DNA of 64,000 bases from Saccoglossus kowalevskii. Taxonomy: Eukaryota > Hemichordata > Enteropneusta > Harrimaniidae. A model generated the notes under the pieces. That model was not told the DNA's origin. It made no database searches and saw only the letters and a program-made list of their open reading frames with translations. The position numbers were made by a program, and so were the translations under genes. The stretch lies in contig NW_003147275.1 of NCBI RefSeq assembly GCF_000003605.2, positions 374,145 to 438,144 of the forward strand, written 5' to 3'. This document shows, one piece after another, positions 1-12,600 of this stretch (within the stretch, counting starts at the first letter, position 1; every line of letters begins with the position of its first letter).

Positions 1-43
1 GTCACGTGAGTGGGATAATAGTCCACGCTATGATGTGACTTGA
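1..43 (+). CDS. 3' end of a PLAC8-domain gene (partial, cut by window edge)
   Basis: The window opens inside the last coding exon of a PLAC8-family gene. Reading from base 2, the frame gives SREWDNSPRYDVT and then TGA at 41-43. The SREWDN segment is the same as the C-terminus of the complete PLAC8-like gene ending at 13165, and the first 20 bases match 13138-13157 with one difference. The two genes lie in the same orientation, so they look like tandem paralogues. This copy has a slightly longer tail (SPRYDVT against TH). Everything upstream is outside the window. The assignment rests on the paralogue match, because only 13 residues are visible. Confidence 0.72.
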   Translation, partial: SREWDNSPRYDVT

Positions 44-1380
44 TTGCATGACGTAAACCTGAATAATGAGCCTCATCGCTAGTAAAACGAGCCGTTTACA
101 CTACCCATGATAGTGACTTATATTGACTTCCATTTAAACAAGAAATTTCCTTGAAAGACGCAATATAGTAAACTTCGCTAATTCCTATAAGAACTAATTG
201 TATAACGACCACGATTAATTGAAGCAAATTTAAATGAGTTTCATGTCATCTATCTTATCAGCTAGAAGGCGTCACTTATTTGCAATTTTTAATATTCCCA
301 TGCTCAAAAATTTACGTCTAAGAAAGTCTATCATCTGGACTTCTTTGATATACACGTCAAATCATCAAATCAATTCATCCCCGGACTTAATTGTCTCAAT
401 TTCAATTCAGTGATCATTTTATTTGTAATGCCTTCGGATATACTGACGGCCATTGTTTTCGACCTTGCTAAATGCATATAATATTTGAACGTATCCGACT
501 TTTGTAATAACTTGATAAATCAACTGCGTTCAACCGTGAAATAAGGACCACGCGTCTACAAGAGGTCATTTATATTGATTTGGTGCTGCTGAGTGAACGC
601 GTATTTGAACTGATACCTCCCCCCCCCTCACCTAAGGAAAACGATTCAAGGAATGATTAGTTATCCACACGACATCGCATCTTTATGGAAAAGATAAATA
701 AACACTACATTGTTTAAATTGTAAAATAAATAATATAAGATTTATCTGACAGACAATTGTCATGTGTATTTGTTTTTGAAACCATGGTAACACATAGCAA
801 CACCAGTTCAAATAAACGTGCCTGGTGTATTCATCTTAAATAGACTTTTATCAAAAGTCGGTCCCCTACAGTTGTCTGTGGGAGAGGAACTAAGAAAGAG
901 GCTCCCGAGGGGTTAACTTCGCAGCTATGCTTGATCTTGCATTAAAGTAAACAAATAATTTTCATGGGGATTCCACCAAATGGCATAATTTTCAGAGGAC
1001 TGAAAATGTCTCGTTCATCATCAGGCCAGGCCCATAGGTTTGAGAGGAGATCGGGGGGGGGGGTTCAGTCAAACCCCCTAAATTTTGGAAATGAATACAA
1101 CTATGTACGGATATTAGTACATATTAAAACAAACGGTAATAATTATCATCGTTAAAATCACTTGACTCAGTGATTATGAGTCTCCGGGTGTTCTTTTAAA
1201 TGGGCAAGCTTTTACTCAGCGTTCAAGCAGCAGATGTTAAACATTAAGACGGGTAAGTATATTTATACAAACAATAATGTAACAGTAGCCACTCTCTAAA
1301 GGATGTGGTGACCTAGAAATAGGCCGTTTGTTTGGTACAAGTGTTTGCTCAGTTAGTACAGTATGATGAAATTGTTTTTG
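44..1380. other. Intergenic stretch without a recognised gene
   Basis: AT-rich sequence between the first PLAC8 gene and an LTR-like repeat. It holds only short open frames with no recognisable domain, and homopolymer C and G runs near 618 and 1050. I see nothing else I can support. Confidence 0.5.
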
Positions 1381-2080
1381 CGTATCTGTTAATCGACTTA
1401 ATTAGCTGATTGATAGCGAATGGCTGTGTTATGTCTGTCATCGTTTAGGCAGGCGAGGTCCTGGGCGGAACTTGGTTCAGTGATTTGGAACTAATTACGA
1501 GATAACCATCGCTATTCGGACTACTATTTCTGACAGTTGGTATTCGTAGTTATTAATGTAGTGAACGATTAATCAAAAGATATGACGTATTCAGTACTTA
1601 GTGTGATTGGCTTTATGATTGAAGGTTACGCCCTAGAGTCTTTTTTTCTGCTTTGTAATTGGTTAGAGTTTTGAAAATGAATAAAGTTGTTTTAGTTGGT
1701 CTTGGCGAGTACAGCACAACAGACGCAGCCCAGTCCTGGAGAGTCTTGGGGCGAGCCTTGAGGCAGTCCAGTCTTGGGCTAGTCTTGGGTCAGCCTTGCG
1801 ATAGTCTTGGGGACTTTTTCCCCAGGGCGCTGTGTCTTATAGAGTGCTCTACTGATCGACTAAGACGAGAGTTGAACGTATTTCGTTGTGTGTGTCTTAT
1901 TTGACTGTAAAACTTAAGTGACTTTCCTGATCCCTTACCTCAAGGGGACGAGATATAGAGACGAGACGAGATTCCCCCCTGACACGTGTGGAGAACCTCA
2001 AAGGAGAAGAATTTCCCCTGATAACAGTATGGGGATCAAACGGGTTGATCGGCCCTGTAATTTTTCTAGCACAGTCCAAC
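1380..2080 (+). repeat. LTR-like interspersed repeat, copy 1
   Basis: This stretch is homologous, with gaps, to 7820-8270. Shared blocks in the same order include ctaattacga, attaatcaa followed by atatgacgt, a gttttgaaaatgaataaag-like block (1669) and repeated agtcttggg. The order of a gttttgara block, gataaag, agtcttggg and later tgtgtttgtct-like sequence is typical of an LTR with promoter and polyadenylation signals, and no internal coding region accompanies it. A solo LTR is the likeliest reading. Ends are approximate. Confidence 0.5.
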
Positions 2081-3332
2081 ACTGTTAATTATTGTATTGC
2101 ACTCACTCACCCTAATAAATGTGGGTAACTTTTGAGTGTTGTGAGCATATTTAAATCGAGGAACGATATAATGTGATTTACGGTAAAAGCAGTATGCGTT
2201 CCGGCTGGATTTGCCGTTCCGGATTTGCCTATGCGAGCAACTAATTGCAAACTAATGTTTCCAGTACTTTTCTTTCAATACTGCTAAGTTTGCATTCAAA
2301 AGTTTATTTTAATTTTATGATATGTGATACCCTAATGTTTTATGTTTTATGTTAAGGCGAGTGGACGTGGTCACTCGTGATCAAAAATATAGCCGTCAAT
2401 AACTCACTTGTTGCAGGGTGGTAAACATGCCATATTATTGGGCCATAAATGTTCATGGCAACCAAGGCGTGTTATATATTCATTTCAACAACAAAAACAG
2501 CAAACGTTGCATTATATTGTATTATCGACCACAGCTACACATAGATACTGCACTGTTACCAGAACTAGAACGTAAGTATTGAAATTTGTATTGTTTGTAT
2601 GTGAGACGGTATCTCCCTCCCCAACACTTTCTTTCAATCTAAAAATGATATTCTGTCGCTGACGTGGTAACATATTTGAACTAATTTGTCAAGTTATTGG
2701 TAAAGTATTTATACAATGAGTGTATTTTATACGTGTAACATAATATAGACGATAATTATTTCCATGTTCTTTCCTGTGATTATGGTAGAACTATAACCAG
2801 TACTTTTCCCTGTCAACAACTCTCAAAATAAAAATGGTGGCTAAAATATACATACTTTCTACTTTTCTATGTTTTCAAATTGTGTCTCCTGCTTTTGATT
2901 ATCGCTGAAACAAACCAGGTTGTCTCGTCATGATTTGAAAGTTCAGCGCTCAGGTTATTGTCATACCCGACGCAAAAATGCAATATTTTTTTTTAATTTG
3001 AATTTTGGTCAACGAATATTCGCACGCAATGTGCCGGGTGATTCCTACTCAAAAACACGGTATTGCAACTAAAAACAGATAGTAATGCAGTGTATATCAT
3101 AATTATCCCTGGTTGATTCCGGATGAACAATCATCGTCTTTAGTTCCAATGTTTATTACACGCAGGATAGGACACATTTTATTCAGTAACTCAAACACAC
3201 GAGTATGGTATTGTGAATTCTACAATGTAAGAACAGGGGCAATAAATTAAGAACCCACATCAACACGGACTACGCTATATCGCCTGAGTATCGCCTGTTA
3301 GGTGTCAAATGTTGTTTTGTAGATGGTGGCGG

Positions 3333-3435
3333 TGCTGTTTGTTGTGGTGAATTGGTTGGGTGCTGTTTGTTGTGGTGAATTGGTTGGGTGCTGTTTGTTG
3401 TGGTGAATTGGTTGGGTGCTGTTGGTTGTTGTTGG
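3333..3435. repeat. 28-bp minisatellite
   Basis: The 28-bp unit beginning tgctgtttgttgtggtgaat occurs three times without change at 3333-3360, 3361-3388 and 3389-3416, then in a partial degenerate copy. It gives a repetitive open frame on the minus strand that is not believable as a gene. It lies just upstream of the first coding exon of the PLAC8-like gene. Confidence 0.9.
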
Positions 3436-3632
3436 ACTACAGGATACTTAAACCGTTGTGGCTCGTAGTGTTCGGTGTGGAACACATATGACGTATACAT
3501 TTCATATAAAGTACAGAATTTGTTCACAAATTCGAACGTGCGCTATGTGATGTTTTAATACTCAACAAATGAACTCCTCCCTGTTATATTTTAAATTGTT
3601 TTTTTTTCAGTAATCACGTGACTTGCTTTGCG

Positions 3633-6600
3633 ATGAACGAAACAGTAGATTCAGATTTTGGGAAAGTGACATCAATGCAAGTTGGTGAGGGAGAAGAACA
3701 TGTACAGCCTCCCGGAGTACCAGCAATAAGTACAGCCCCATTGGTGCCACCACAATCAAATGTGATGACACAGCAACCCGTTTCCGCTTGGCAGGCGCCA
3801 CAGGTAGGGGGAAATAACAGTTTCTAGGCTGCCTGTTGAAAAGATGAAAATAAAGCAATGAATAACGGAGGTCGTCGCGCCATGAGATTTGTGGCGAGCA
3901 CACACACACTATTTTTAATGTGCACAAACGAGGGACTGTGGTACAAAATACCGTCTTTAACACCCTGGAATATTTGTAGATGCGTTTCAAGCTGAATTAT
4001 CTAGTTAAACCACGGCAACCTTTCTGTTTGTACTCGTACTCGTTTTTGTCTGTATCACAAATAGACCGGCAACAATTTTCAGACCAATTTGTTTGAATAA
4101 GAATTAAGAATTGATTAAAACAGTTTACGGATGCGTTTAGTCTCGATTGAGTTTGAGAACTTCCTTTAGAAAGTGGACGGGTCACAGAGTCAGAATATAT
4201 GCCAGGCCATTTATTCTGGTTCTCAGTGTTGCAGTGCTGATTCCGAAATGAGCGTTGTCCGAATTTAGTTTAGCCTCGATTTTGCTAATGTAAAACTCCT
4301 CATTTAGAATATTGGGAGTCAATTTTGTGGGGCGCTATTTCCGAAATTGACAGGTCAACTTTTTCTGGACAATCAGAAATCCATGTTGCGTAGCAACATA
4401 TTTCAGCTTCTTAAACTATTACTAGTGAGGAGGGGTGATGTGTTATAAAATAGGGGTGTCAGATAAACTGTCTCTGAATAGTTGTGAGACGCTGCATCCG
4501 AAAATGCACGTTGTACAGGCGTACAAATCAAATTTTTTGGAAATTTGCCAGACAAATTTTATTTGATGCATTTTGAGAAGCTGATTTCACAATTTATCAG
4601 CCAAATTAAACATTTCACTAGGTCTCAATTGTGTCAAGTAAAATTGGGTGTGAGCAAAATTTATTGGAAATACAAGCACTTCAGACTGACTATATGGCCT
4701 AAAACCTGCATCGCACTGCATTATATTGTAGTCAAGTCAATCCGGTGGCCATTGCTTCCCAAATATGGTATTGTTTTTACGACGAGCTCCAAGTACAGCA
4801 TAACAATCATTATTAATTATGGTTTTAGTGACTGCTGCTGTGCACCTCGGTTATTTACAGTCATAAATTTGCCAAATCTGTTGAATTAAAACCATTTAAA
4901 CGAACCGAGTTTATGGTGTCGTAAACATAACGCGGTGAGTTACATTGCATCGTAGTCGAGTAGTTGCCATTCTGATACAGAACAGAACATATTCATGCAT
5001 TGTTATTAACTAATTGCAGCAGATTTGCAGGAATATAAATAGAAGCATGCGAGTCTCAACTCCCCCAAATCACCCCGAGTGAAGTTAATGTTGCATTACA
5101 ATGCTGCAGGCGTTCAGTATATTTGGGAAATGTCAAAGATTAGTTATTTGACTAACCTCAGATATCAAATAAATCCAATGAACTCTTATTGTCGTTTTTC
5201 TGTTGATACACGCAAATATGTTGAATGTTTTGAATATTAAAATGAATAAACGTATAATATTGTGGAGCCACTGTGAACATTTCAATAACCTAGCTTGAGA
5301 GAACCAAACATGTCCATATTAGTTTTCGTATATTTTAGCTTTTAGAATATGTATACAATGTACAGTATTTGGTTGTATAGAAACTAAGCAATTTTTGTAA
5401 GCCCTTATGTAAAACTGCTTTTCGGAGTTGACAGTGAACAATATTTTTCCTGTTATGTAAAGCTATTTTTAGACTTTAATATGCCAACAATTGCTATGTA
5501 GTGGTTGTATTCCAATGAATGTTGCTGCTATTACTGTGTTCAGATACAACATTTACTCAAAAAATATTGTGATTATCGCCAACTTTGTTCACATCATTAT
5601 TCTTATACGAAACTAATACATAACCTAATTACAATATAATTTTGATGAATTCGGGGTATTTTTATTTAATACCGAGTCGTTCTCTAACTTAAAACAAAGA
5701 TCAGATAATTACATCAAAATCATTTCTACGGAATTTCAGTGAACATCACTAATATCCTGATTGTAGTCGTTACCAAAAATTGGCTAATCAACATTGTCAT
5801 CGTCTGAATCAGTGTCATACCGGATTCCAAAACGACCTTCCCCCTCACCTAATAAATGATTAATGAGCTAGTGTGATGTGTTAACTCAGGAACACACGAA
5901 CATCAAAGAAATCAGAGAGTTCCCAAGTTTAACACCAACGGCACTACTATTTACATATCAATACACTCGAGTGATTAGGTGACATATAGCACCATTACAA
6001 AAGTATGTATTCTGATGCATGCAATAAAGTAGTCCCCAAAACGTCACACTCCTCCCTCTTACAAAGTCAGAAATTGGTTTCTGAATAACGTGGTAAGGTA
6101 CAATACAGGTACACGGCTAATATAAATCATGTTATAAAATAACAGAATACATTTATCTCCAATAGTATCAAACTTACAATAGTCAAACTGTAACAAAACA
6201 CTACAAATCTTTACGTTTGCTTTTCACACAACCTAATTTGCCCAAGCACTGGATTAACCATCGGCAATTTTGTTATCTGTGCATTTATGATATACAATAT
6301 CAAAAGAGAATTCTTGTAATATCAGACTCTGATTGGTCAGTTTGAACAGTAAAATGCCTACCAAATACAAAATGGCGTAACAATTGTATGGCCCAAACGA
6401 TACCTACACACCCCCTCTCTATAGTGGAATAGTTTATTTCTCTTGGAACCAGCTTTCTGCTCAGGTAAGTTATCGGATTTTCTTGGGCATCATTTTCCTG
6501 GTTTATCACATCACTAAGTACTGTGTTGTTTGCATCTGGATGATGACTGGTTTACCAAAGTCTGGATTTTGTAGTATTGGGTAGGTCGTTTGATCTTCTA

Positions 6601-9600
6601 GAATCATTTGCATAAAACTAACACATGTTACCGGTGCACTTGCCTTGCCGAACGGCATAACACTATATTAGTGGCCAAATGGGGTAACGAATGTGGACTT
6701 TGTACGTGCATCATTTTACAATGGTATATTTTATGGTTTATTGATTTCTCTATAGTCAACAGAGAATCCCCTGAGAGCAGCATATGGGTTAATACAATTT
6801 TCTATTATTCCAGCTGATAACATCGTGCTCGGTTCCGTTTTGACAGCTTCTTTTAGGGATTCCGGAATTCTATACAGTTTTTGATATATAGGTCATTCTT
6901 TTGTAGTGACCTCTTTGTGTTCTGTCAATGACGTTCTACCAGGTTGGTCTGTAAAGAGATCACTACATTTTTCTAACAGTGTATTTAATTCTTGTTTCTG
7001 TTCTGGTGTAAATCCTTTGTACAGCTCAACATATTTCCAAGTTTCTGTCTCAACTCAACTGGTGAACTTTCTGTAAATTTCTCATCTTCTTTTACTCTGA
7101 CTTTTACCCTCCTTGAGAACCATTATCATAGAATATTCACATGATATATATTCTTTTTGCATCTTTTCTTGCCCATCTCTACTTCATAGTCTACTGGAGA
7201 CACTGGTTATCTTGTATGGTCCTTGCCACTGCTTTTTTAATTTGTTTGTAGATGATGGTAACAAGATTAGCACTTTATTAAATTCTCTGTCTTTAGCATT
7301 GCTTACTGTTTTGCTGTGTTTTTGCGAGGTTCTGCTGAGCTAGACCTAAAATTAATTAGTGCTAACTTATCTCTTGTTTCAACTGAAAAATGCACTATAT
7401 TTTTTCATAACTGCTAAGAGTCCTCTCTCTAGCCAAGCATAGAGCAGTTCAAACGCCTATGGATGCTTGTGGCACTTCTCTATAGGCAAACAACAATGTA
7501 TGTATCTGTCCCAACTCTCTGGGTACTCGCGAAGTACCATTGAAATTCTCTACCAGACCATTTGCCATGGGATGATAAGGCGGACATATCATGTTTTTTA
7601 TTTTCTGAATATCAAGCAACTTACACAAGTCTTTCATTAAATGTGATAGAAAGTTTCGTCATCTGTTTCCTCACTGTCATTTCCAAGTAGTTTGTCTTCA
7701 GGTAGAGTTTCCAATACAACAGCAACAATTTGTCCATCATAACAAACAATCTTTACACTAATAACAGCCATTGGTAGTACCTTGGAACTACTGTATGGAT
7801 TTATTTCCATGTGTCTAGATACCGACTTGATAGCAGGTTTCATGTGGTGGGTGACATCATTCAACACTCTCCCATAACCTGTCATCATTCAGGGAACTAA
7901 TTACGAAAAACGTCGCCAACGGTTTGTTATTCCTGACAATTTGGTATGTGTAGTTTCCTAATGTGCCGGACAATTAATCAAGTACATATGACGTGTTAAG
8001 TACTTCGTGTGAATGGCTGCATGTGAGTGAAATGTGTGGATGCCACGCCTCGAGCTTTTAAACTTCCATGTGATGGGTTAAGGTTTTGAGAAGTGGATAA
8101 AGCTAGTCTTGGTCAGTCTTGGGGAGTTCTCCGCGAGGCGGGTCAGCACTGGAGAGCTCTACATGTGGCGCGAAGACTAGAGGTTGACACGATTCCATCT
8201 CTGTGTTTGTCTTTGCTTGGTCGAGAGGGTTGGTGAACGTAACGATCCCCGGTTACCTGATGTAACGCTAATAAGAACACGAGAATCAAAGCTCTCATAT
8301 TACCATCTGCAAATTCTATGTTAACAAACTGATCTACTAAATAAACTTCAGGGGATACAAAAGCAGTGTGAACAATCGTTTGATCACATCCAGTGTCTCC
8401 TAATATACTTATTGCTCGACCATCCACTTCTCCTGGGTGTCTATGTCAATTACCTCTCTGTTTTGTCTTTACATGATATTTGTAATTTGGAACTAACTTC
8501 TACAGATAACAACAAAAGGTTTTATGGTGTTCTGCACCTATTTTCTTATTAGGACATGTATTCGCTTTATGTCCTGGTTTATGACAAGCATAACGTGTAA
8601 GAATGAGCTTTTGTTTCGCTTGAGTTTGTTCTCAGTGGATATGTTGTTGTTTTTCTTTATCGTTAAAACGCCAATTACAACATTCTTGTTTCTTATGGGT
8701 TTCCAAAAGATTATTTGCCAACTCGACTCAGAATCAGTAGTTTTAGGTTTCTTTTCTCAAAGCCAAACTTGCAGGTATGTATGGGTCTGTTTCAACAGTC
8801 AGGATCCAGTCTTTCATTTTCTCAAGACTATCTACTCCCTGAGCATCCGAGCAATGATCCGAGTATCCAGAGCATACATTTCTCCATTCACCATATGAAT
8901 ATTTTTTCTGCTTTCCTCTCCAGTAAGTTCATATCGTTTCAAAATCGCTTTACAAACTTTTTGGATAAGAAATCTTAGAGTATGCATCAAGAGCCTTTCC
9001 TGACAGAAGTGCTGCCAGACGAGTAGCCCATGTGGCTTCTGGCTACTCAAATACATAACTTCATATAAAGATATACATCTATATACTCACCTTCTTCAAA
9101 CTTGGGCACAGTTGGTCCTTTATACTCTGTTTTTGTTCTAGTTCTAGTTCTAGTTGAAATTCCTGTCTTTCTTCCAGCTGTCTGGTACGCAGATCACGCT
9201 CATGTCCTTGTTTGTTCTGTTCACCAGGTGGTACTACAGCTGGATCAGGATTAAGTTCACCAATCTGTATCATAGCTTCAGCCATATCCTTCTCACCGCC
9301 TTGACGTGCTGCCATCTTAGCTGTCAGTACACCTACAAGCTTACAAGGAAAATTTAACTAGTCCACTCAATAGCTAAAACTACATACAATACTAATTAGT
9401 ATTAAATACTGAATATTTAAGAGTTTCCAAATGCTAACAGTATCAGTCTACACAGACTAAGTTCACAAAATCTTTGTTCACAATTGTTTCGTTTGTTTAC
9501 ATTTAAATTTAACACAAGGTTACACCTTATAGCAACCCAATAAACTACGTGCGGAGTCGATACGAATGAGCAGAAAGTACAATTCAAGTTATCAAATCAT

Positions 9601-12600
9601 GAGGAAAGTACATGTAAAACATATGAAACTATACAAGGTCACTCAACTCTGCAATGTACATAATACCAATTCTGCAAAAATACGGAAAAAATTGCAATGA
9701 CAATCAGTGAAAACAATTCAGTAAATAATCACTACTGAGTAAGTATAACAATTAAAACATGTATACACAAATATCACTGAAAGTAGTTATATAAGTAAAG
9801 TTATAATACTACTATCCTACCATTTATTTCAGCAAGCACACTAAAAATATATTTATAGTAACCTAATACGATTAATCACTGAAATAAGACTTAGTTATTT
9901 AGAAATTAGCAATGTGAATTCAAATGCGACAAAGAAACCAGAAAGCTTGCAGGTTTAACTTCTTGTTTATTCCGCCATTTGCAGTTAGATATTAATACAT
10001 TCGGGAGATCAGTGACAAGCAATAAAGTAGTTCCAAAAACCTTACAGGTAGTCAACAACGACAGTAAATATTACCGAATACACGACCAGGTAATTAATAT
10101 GTTAAATTAAAGTAAACATGCTTCTATTTTAGGAACTGATGGGGACTGACGGGAAGACACGTAATGACATATAGCTTGGCGATATTGTGTCGTACGGAAG
10201 CGTCGTTTAAAATCGCACATGCTGTATAGTAAATGTTTACTTTGAATTAACATAGTCAGAAAATTTAATCAAGTACAGGATTATTTACTTTGTTAAATTT
10301 GTCCCAGAAAATAGTGATTTGCATTGCACTGACTTCGGTTTCCAAAACAATAGAAACAATATGTACACTTTTTAAATCTGCCTGAAATGTTTTGTGTAAC
10401 AGACAGATCCAATATCTTGCTTAATACTTTCGAAGATTAGTTTCGTTTATCAATCTTTTTTAAAAAGCGATTTTCTTTTCCAAAAAAACGAAAGCTCTAA
10501 ACGCCAAACAGACAGCTTAGCGAAAATGGCGCGAAAGCATCCTGTAAAACTTTAACATATCAAAATAACATTGAGATAAAATGGGAACGATGTTCATTTT
10601 TTTCTTATGCGATGATAACTTTGATCCGCTTGCTTTGATATTTGATATGTCAGAATTGTTCATTTCGTGGCAGTAACGCCAATTTTTATATTTTAGTGAC
10701 TATTTTTGTTATGTTTGGTGCAAAATACTATTTTACATTTTAACGGCTAGTCCGGTTGCTTTCATTTCCCTTTTACACTGTGTATCTCAAACAGATGATG
10801 ATCTTAGCCAATAGGCTGCGTGTATATTGTAAGCCCATGAACATTATAGAACAAGTTATAATTTTTCCATGAAGTAGTTGGATTCTACTTACATCACATC
10901 GTAATATAACAAATATCAAAGTGGTATAATCCATATTGTCATAACTGAGGCAAAATCTAATTACAATGTAAGAAAATAAATTCACTCTCAATAAGTCTAA
11001 AATGAATGCATTCTACAATGATTTGACGAGGCTTCTAAATAAGATGAAGGCTGTATGCAGCATTGAAAACCTGTTTATCCTGCATTAACAGAATCGGCGC
11101 TTCAACATTCACCAGAAAATGCTTGTTTGGAGGTTCTCTACACACTGTCATCTCTTACCACTTAATGGTTAGTTTTTAGGATAATTTGACAAACACAAGC
11201 TGAAATCGGGTCTACACGCATCCCAGAACGCCCATATAAGGTACATTTTCAAAATCAGCACTGCCAAACTGACCAAAAATAGGTAGTCTAGCAGATTTCC
11301 TAAACGTATGACATCTCCTCTTATTATGGTAGGTGCTTTACCATAATATTACGAAAACTAGTCTGAAGAATTGAAAACGAAGTATTCGTAAACATCTGTA
11401 TAAAATTCATTTTCTGAATCACCACCCCCACATTGACCGTCAAAAGTTGGTCTGGCAAATTCACACCTTCCTCCTCGTGTATGCGATATTAGATCAACTT
11501 TTATCAACATCCTCCTTTGTTTTCAGAACGTCGTTATTATTAAAGAGTACGGTGGATGGTCTACTGGTCTATTCGGATGTTTCGAAGACTGTGAAAGCTG
11601 TAAGTACGGTCTATGGTGAAACGAGCTCAATCAGGTCAAACTAATACTCATTTGCATATTCTATTGGGTGTTTTATTTTGAAAACATTGACCCCTACGTT
11701 CATTCTATATATCAATACAATTGGCTATATATTAAAATGTGGTGCTGGTCATTAAAACATACACTGGGACTGGGAGAGGGGGGTTATGTCTCGACTTTAA
11801 ACTGATTTTGATTAATACAATGACTCATCATCCCAAGAAATAGCACCCCAAGACTGCACGTCGTAGAGCATGTCGGGTATCCTAAAATACGTATTGACAG
11901 AGATGTTCACGCTGAAAAACCGAAACACAGATTTTGACTGCATTCCCGATTCTGTACGATTCAATATATGCAGTTGAGGGTTGGGCTGGCATGTGAGGAG
12001 GGGGTTGCCATGAGAGACATATTTGAAGCATGAAATAATTATTGTGCATTATTCAAAAAATAATACAAATATTTTCACTCGATATGCGGTTCACTAATAA
12101 GACAAAATTAAGTGTCCTGCTGAGTTTGACACAGCGGTCTTGGTTTTTTAGTTATAAACGTTATTAGTACTGAAGTTTGTCCAACTATTACATGGGGGTG
12201 TACGTCAGTTGCCAAGGACGGAGGTGACAGAATATGAATAACCTTCCGCAATAATTAATTATTATGTTAATATCATCACTTGTAACGGAAATAAAATCTG
12301 TGTGTCAGTTAGTGATTTTTATATAGAGGATCTATTGATATCATGTCAACCTCTTCTGTGATATTCAGTCAATTGTTATTTATAAGACGTATCTATGGGA
12401 AGGGGTTGCGTTAATAGACAGTACTCAACTTAACATTTGGTGCAGATATGATATTATCGTATATATTATTTGTTAGAATCCAAGACAAGCAGTCTGCATA
12501 CAGTGTTATTGGCACACACGTAATTGTCCATAGTTTACACAGATGACTATAAAATATGTATGTTATCATAAAAATGATAATAAAATGATTAAAATAGTTT

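Larger units (their letters stand above)
5650..10046 (-). mobile_element. Decayed Gmr1-like (Ty3/Gypsy class) LTR retrotransposon with IN before RT
   Basis: Read on the minus strand from about 10046 downwards, the order is 5' LTR, gag (9315-8832), aspartic protease (8427-7640, interrupted), integrase (7637-7190), pre-RT and RT remnants (7030-6600), RNase H (6509-6300), a purine tract (agagggaggag, just above 6048) and a 3' LTR. In ordinary Gypsy elements integrase is last. Placement of integrase before a Gypsy-type RT is the hallmark of Gmr1-like elements, described mainly from deuterostomes. The RT core is largely deleted and frames are broken, so the copy is inactive. It lies in intron 1 of the PLAC8-like gene, opposite to its transcription. 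The left boundary is approximate and no target-site duplication was found. Confidence 0.72.
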
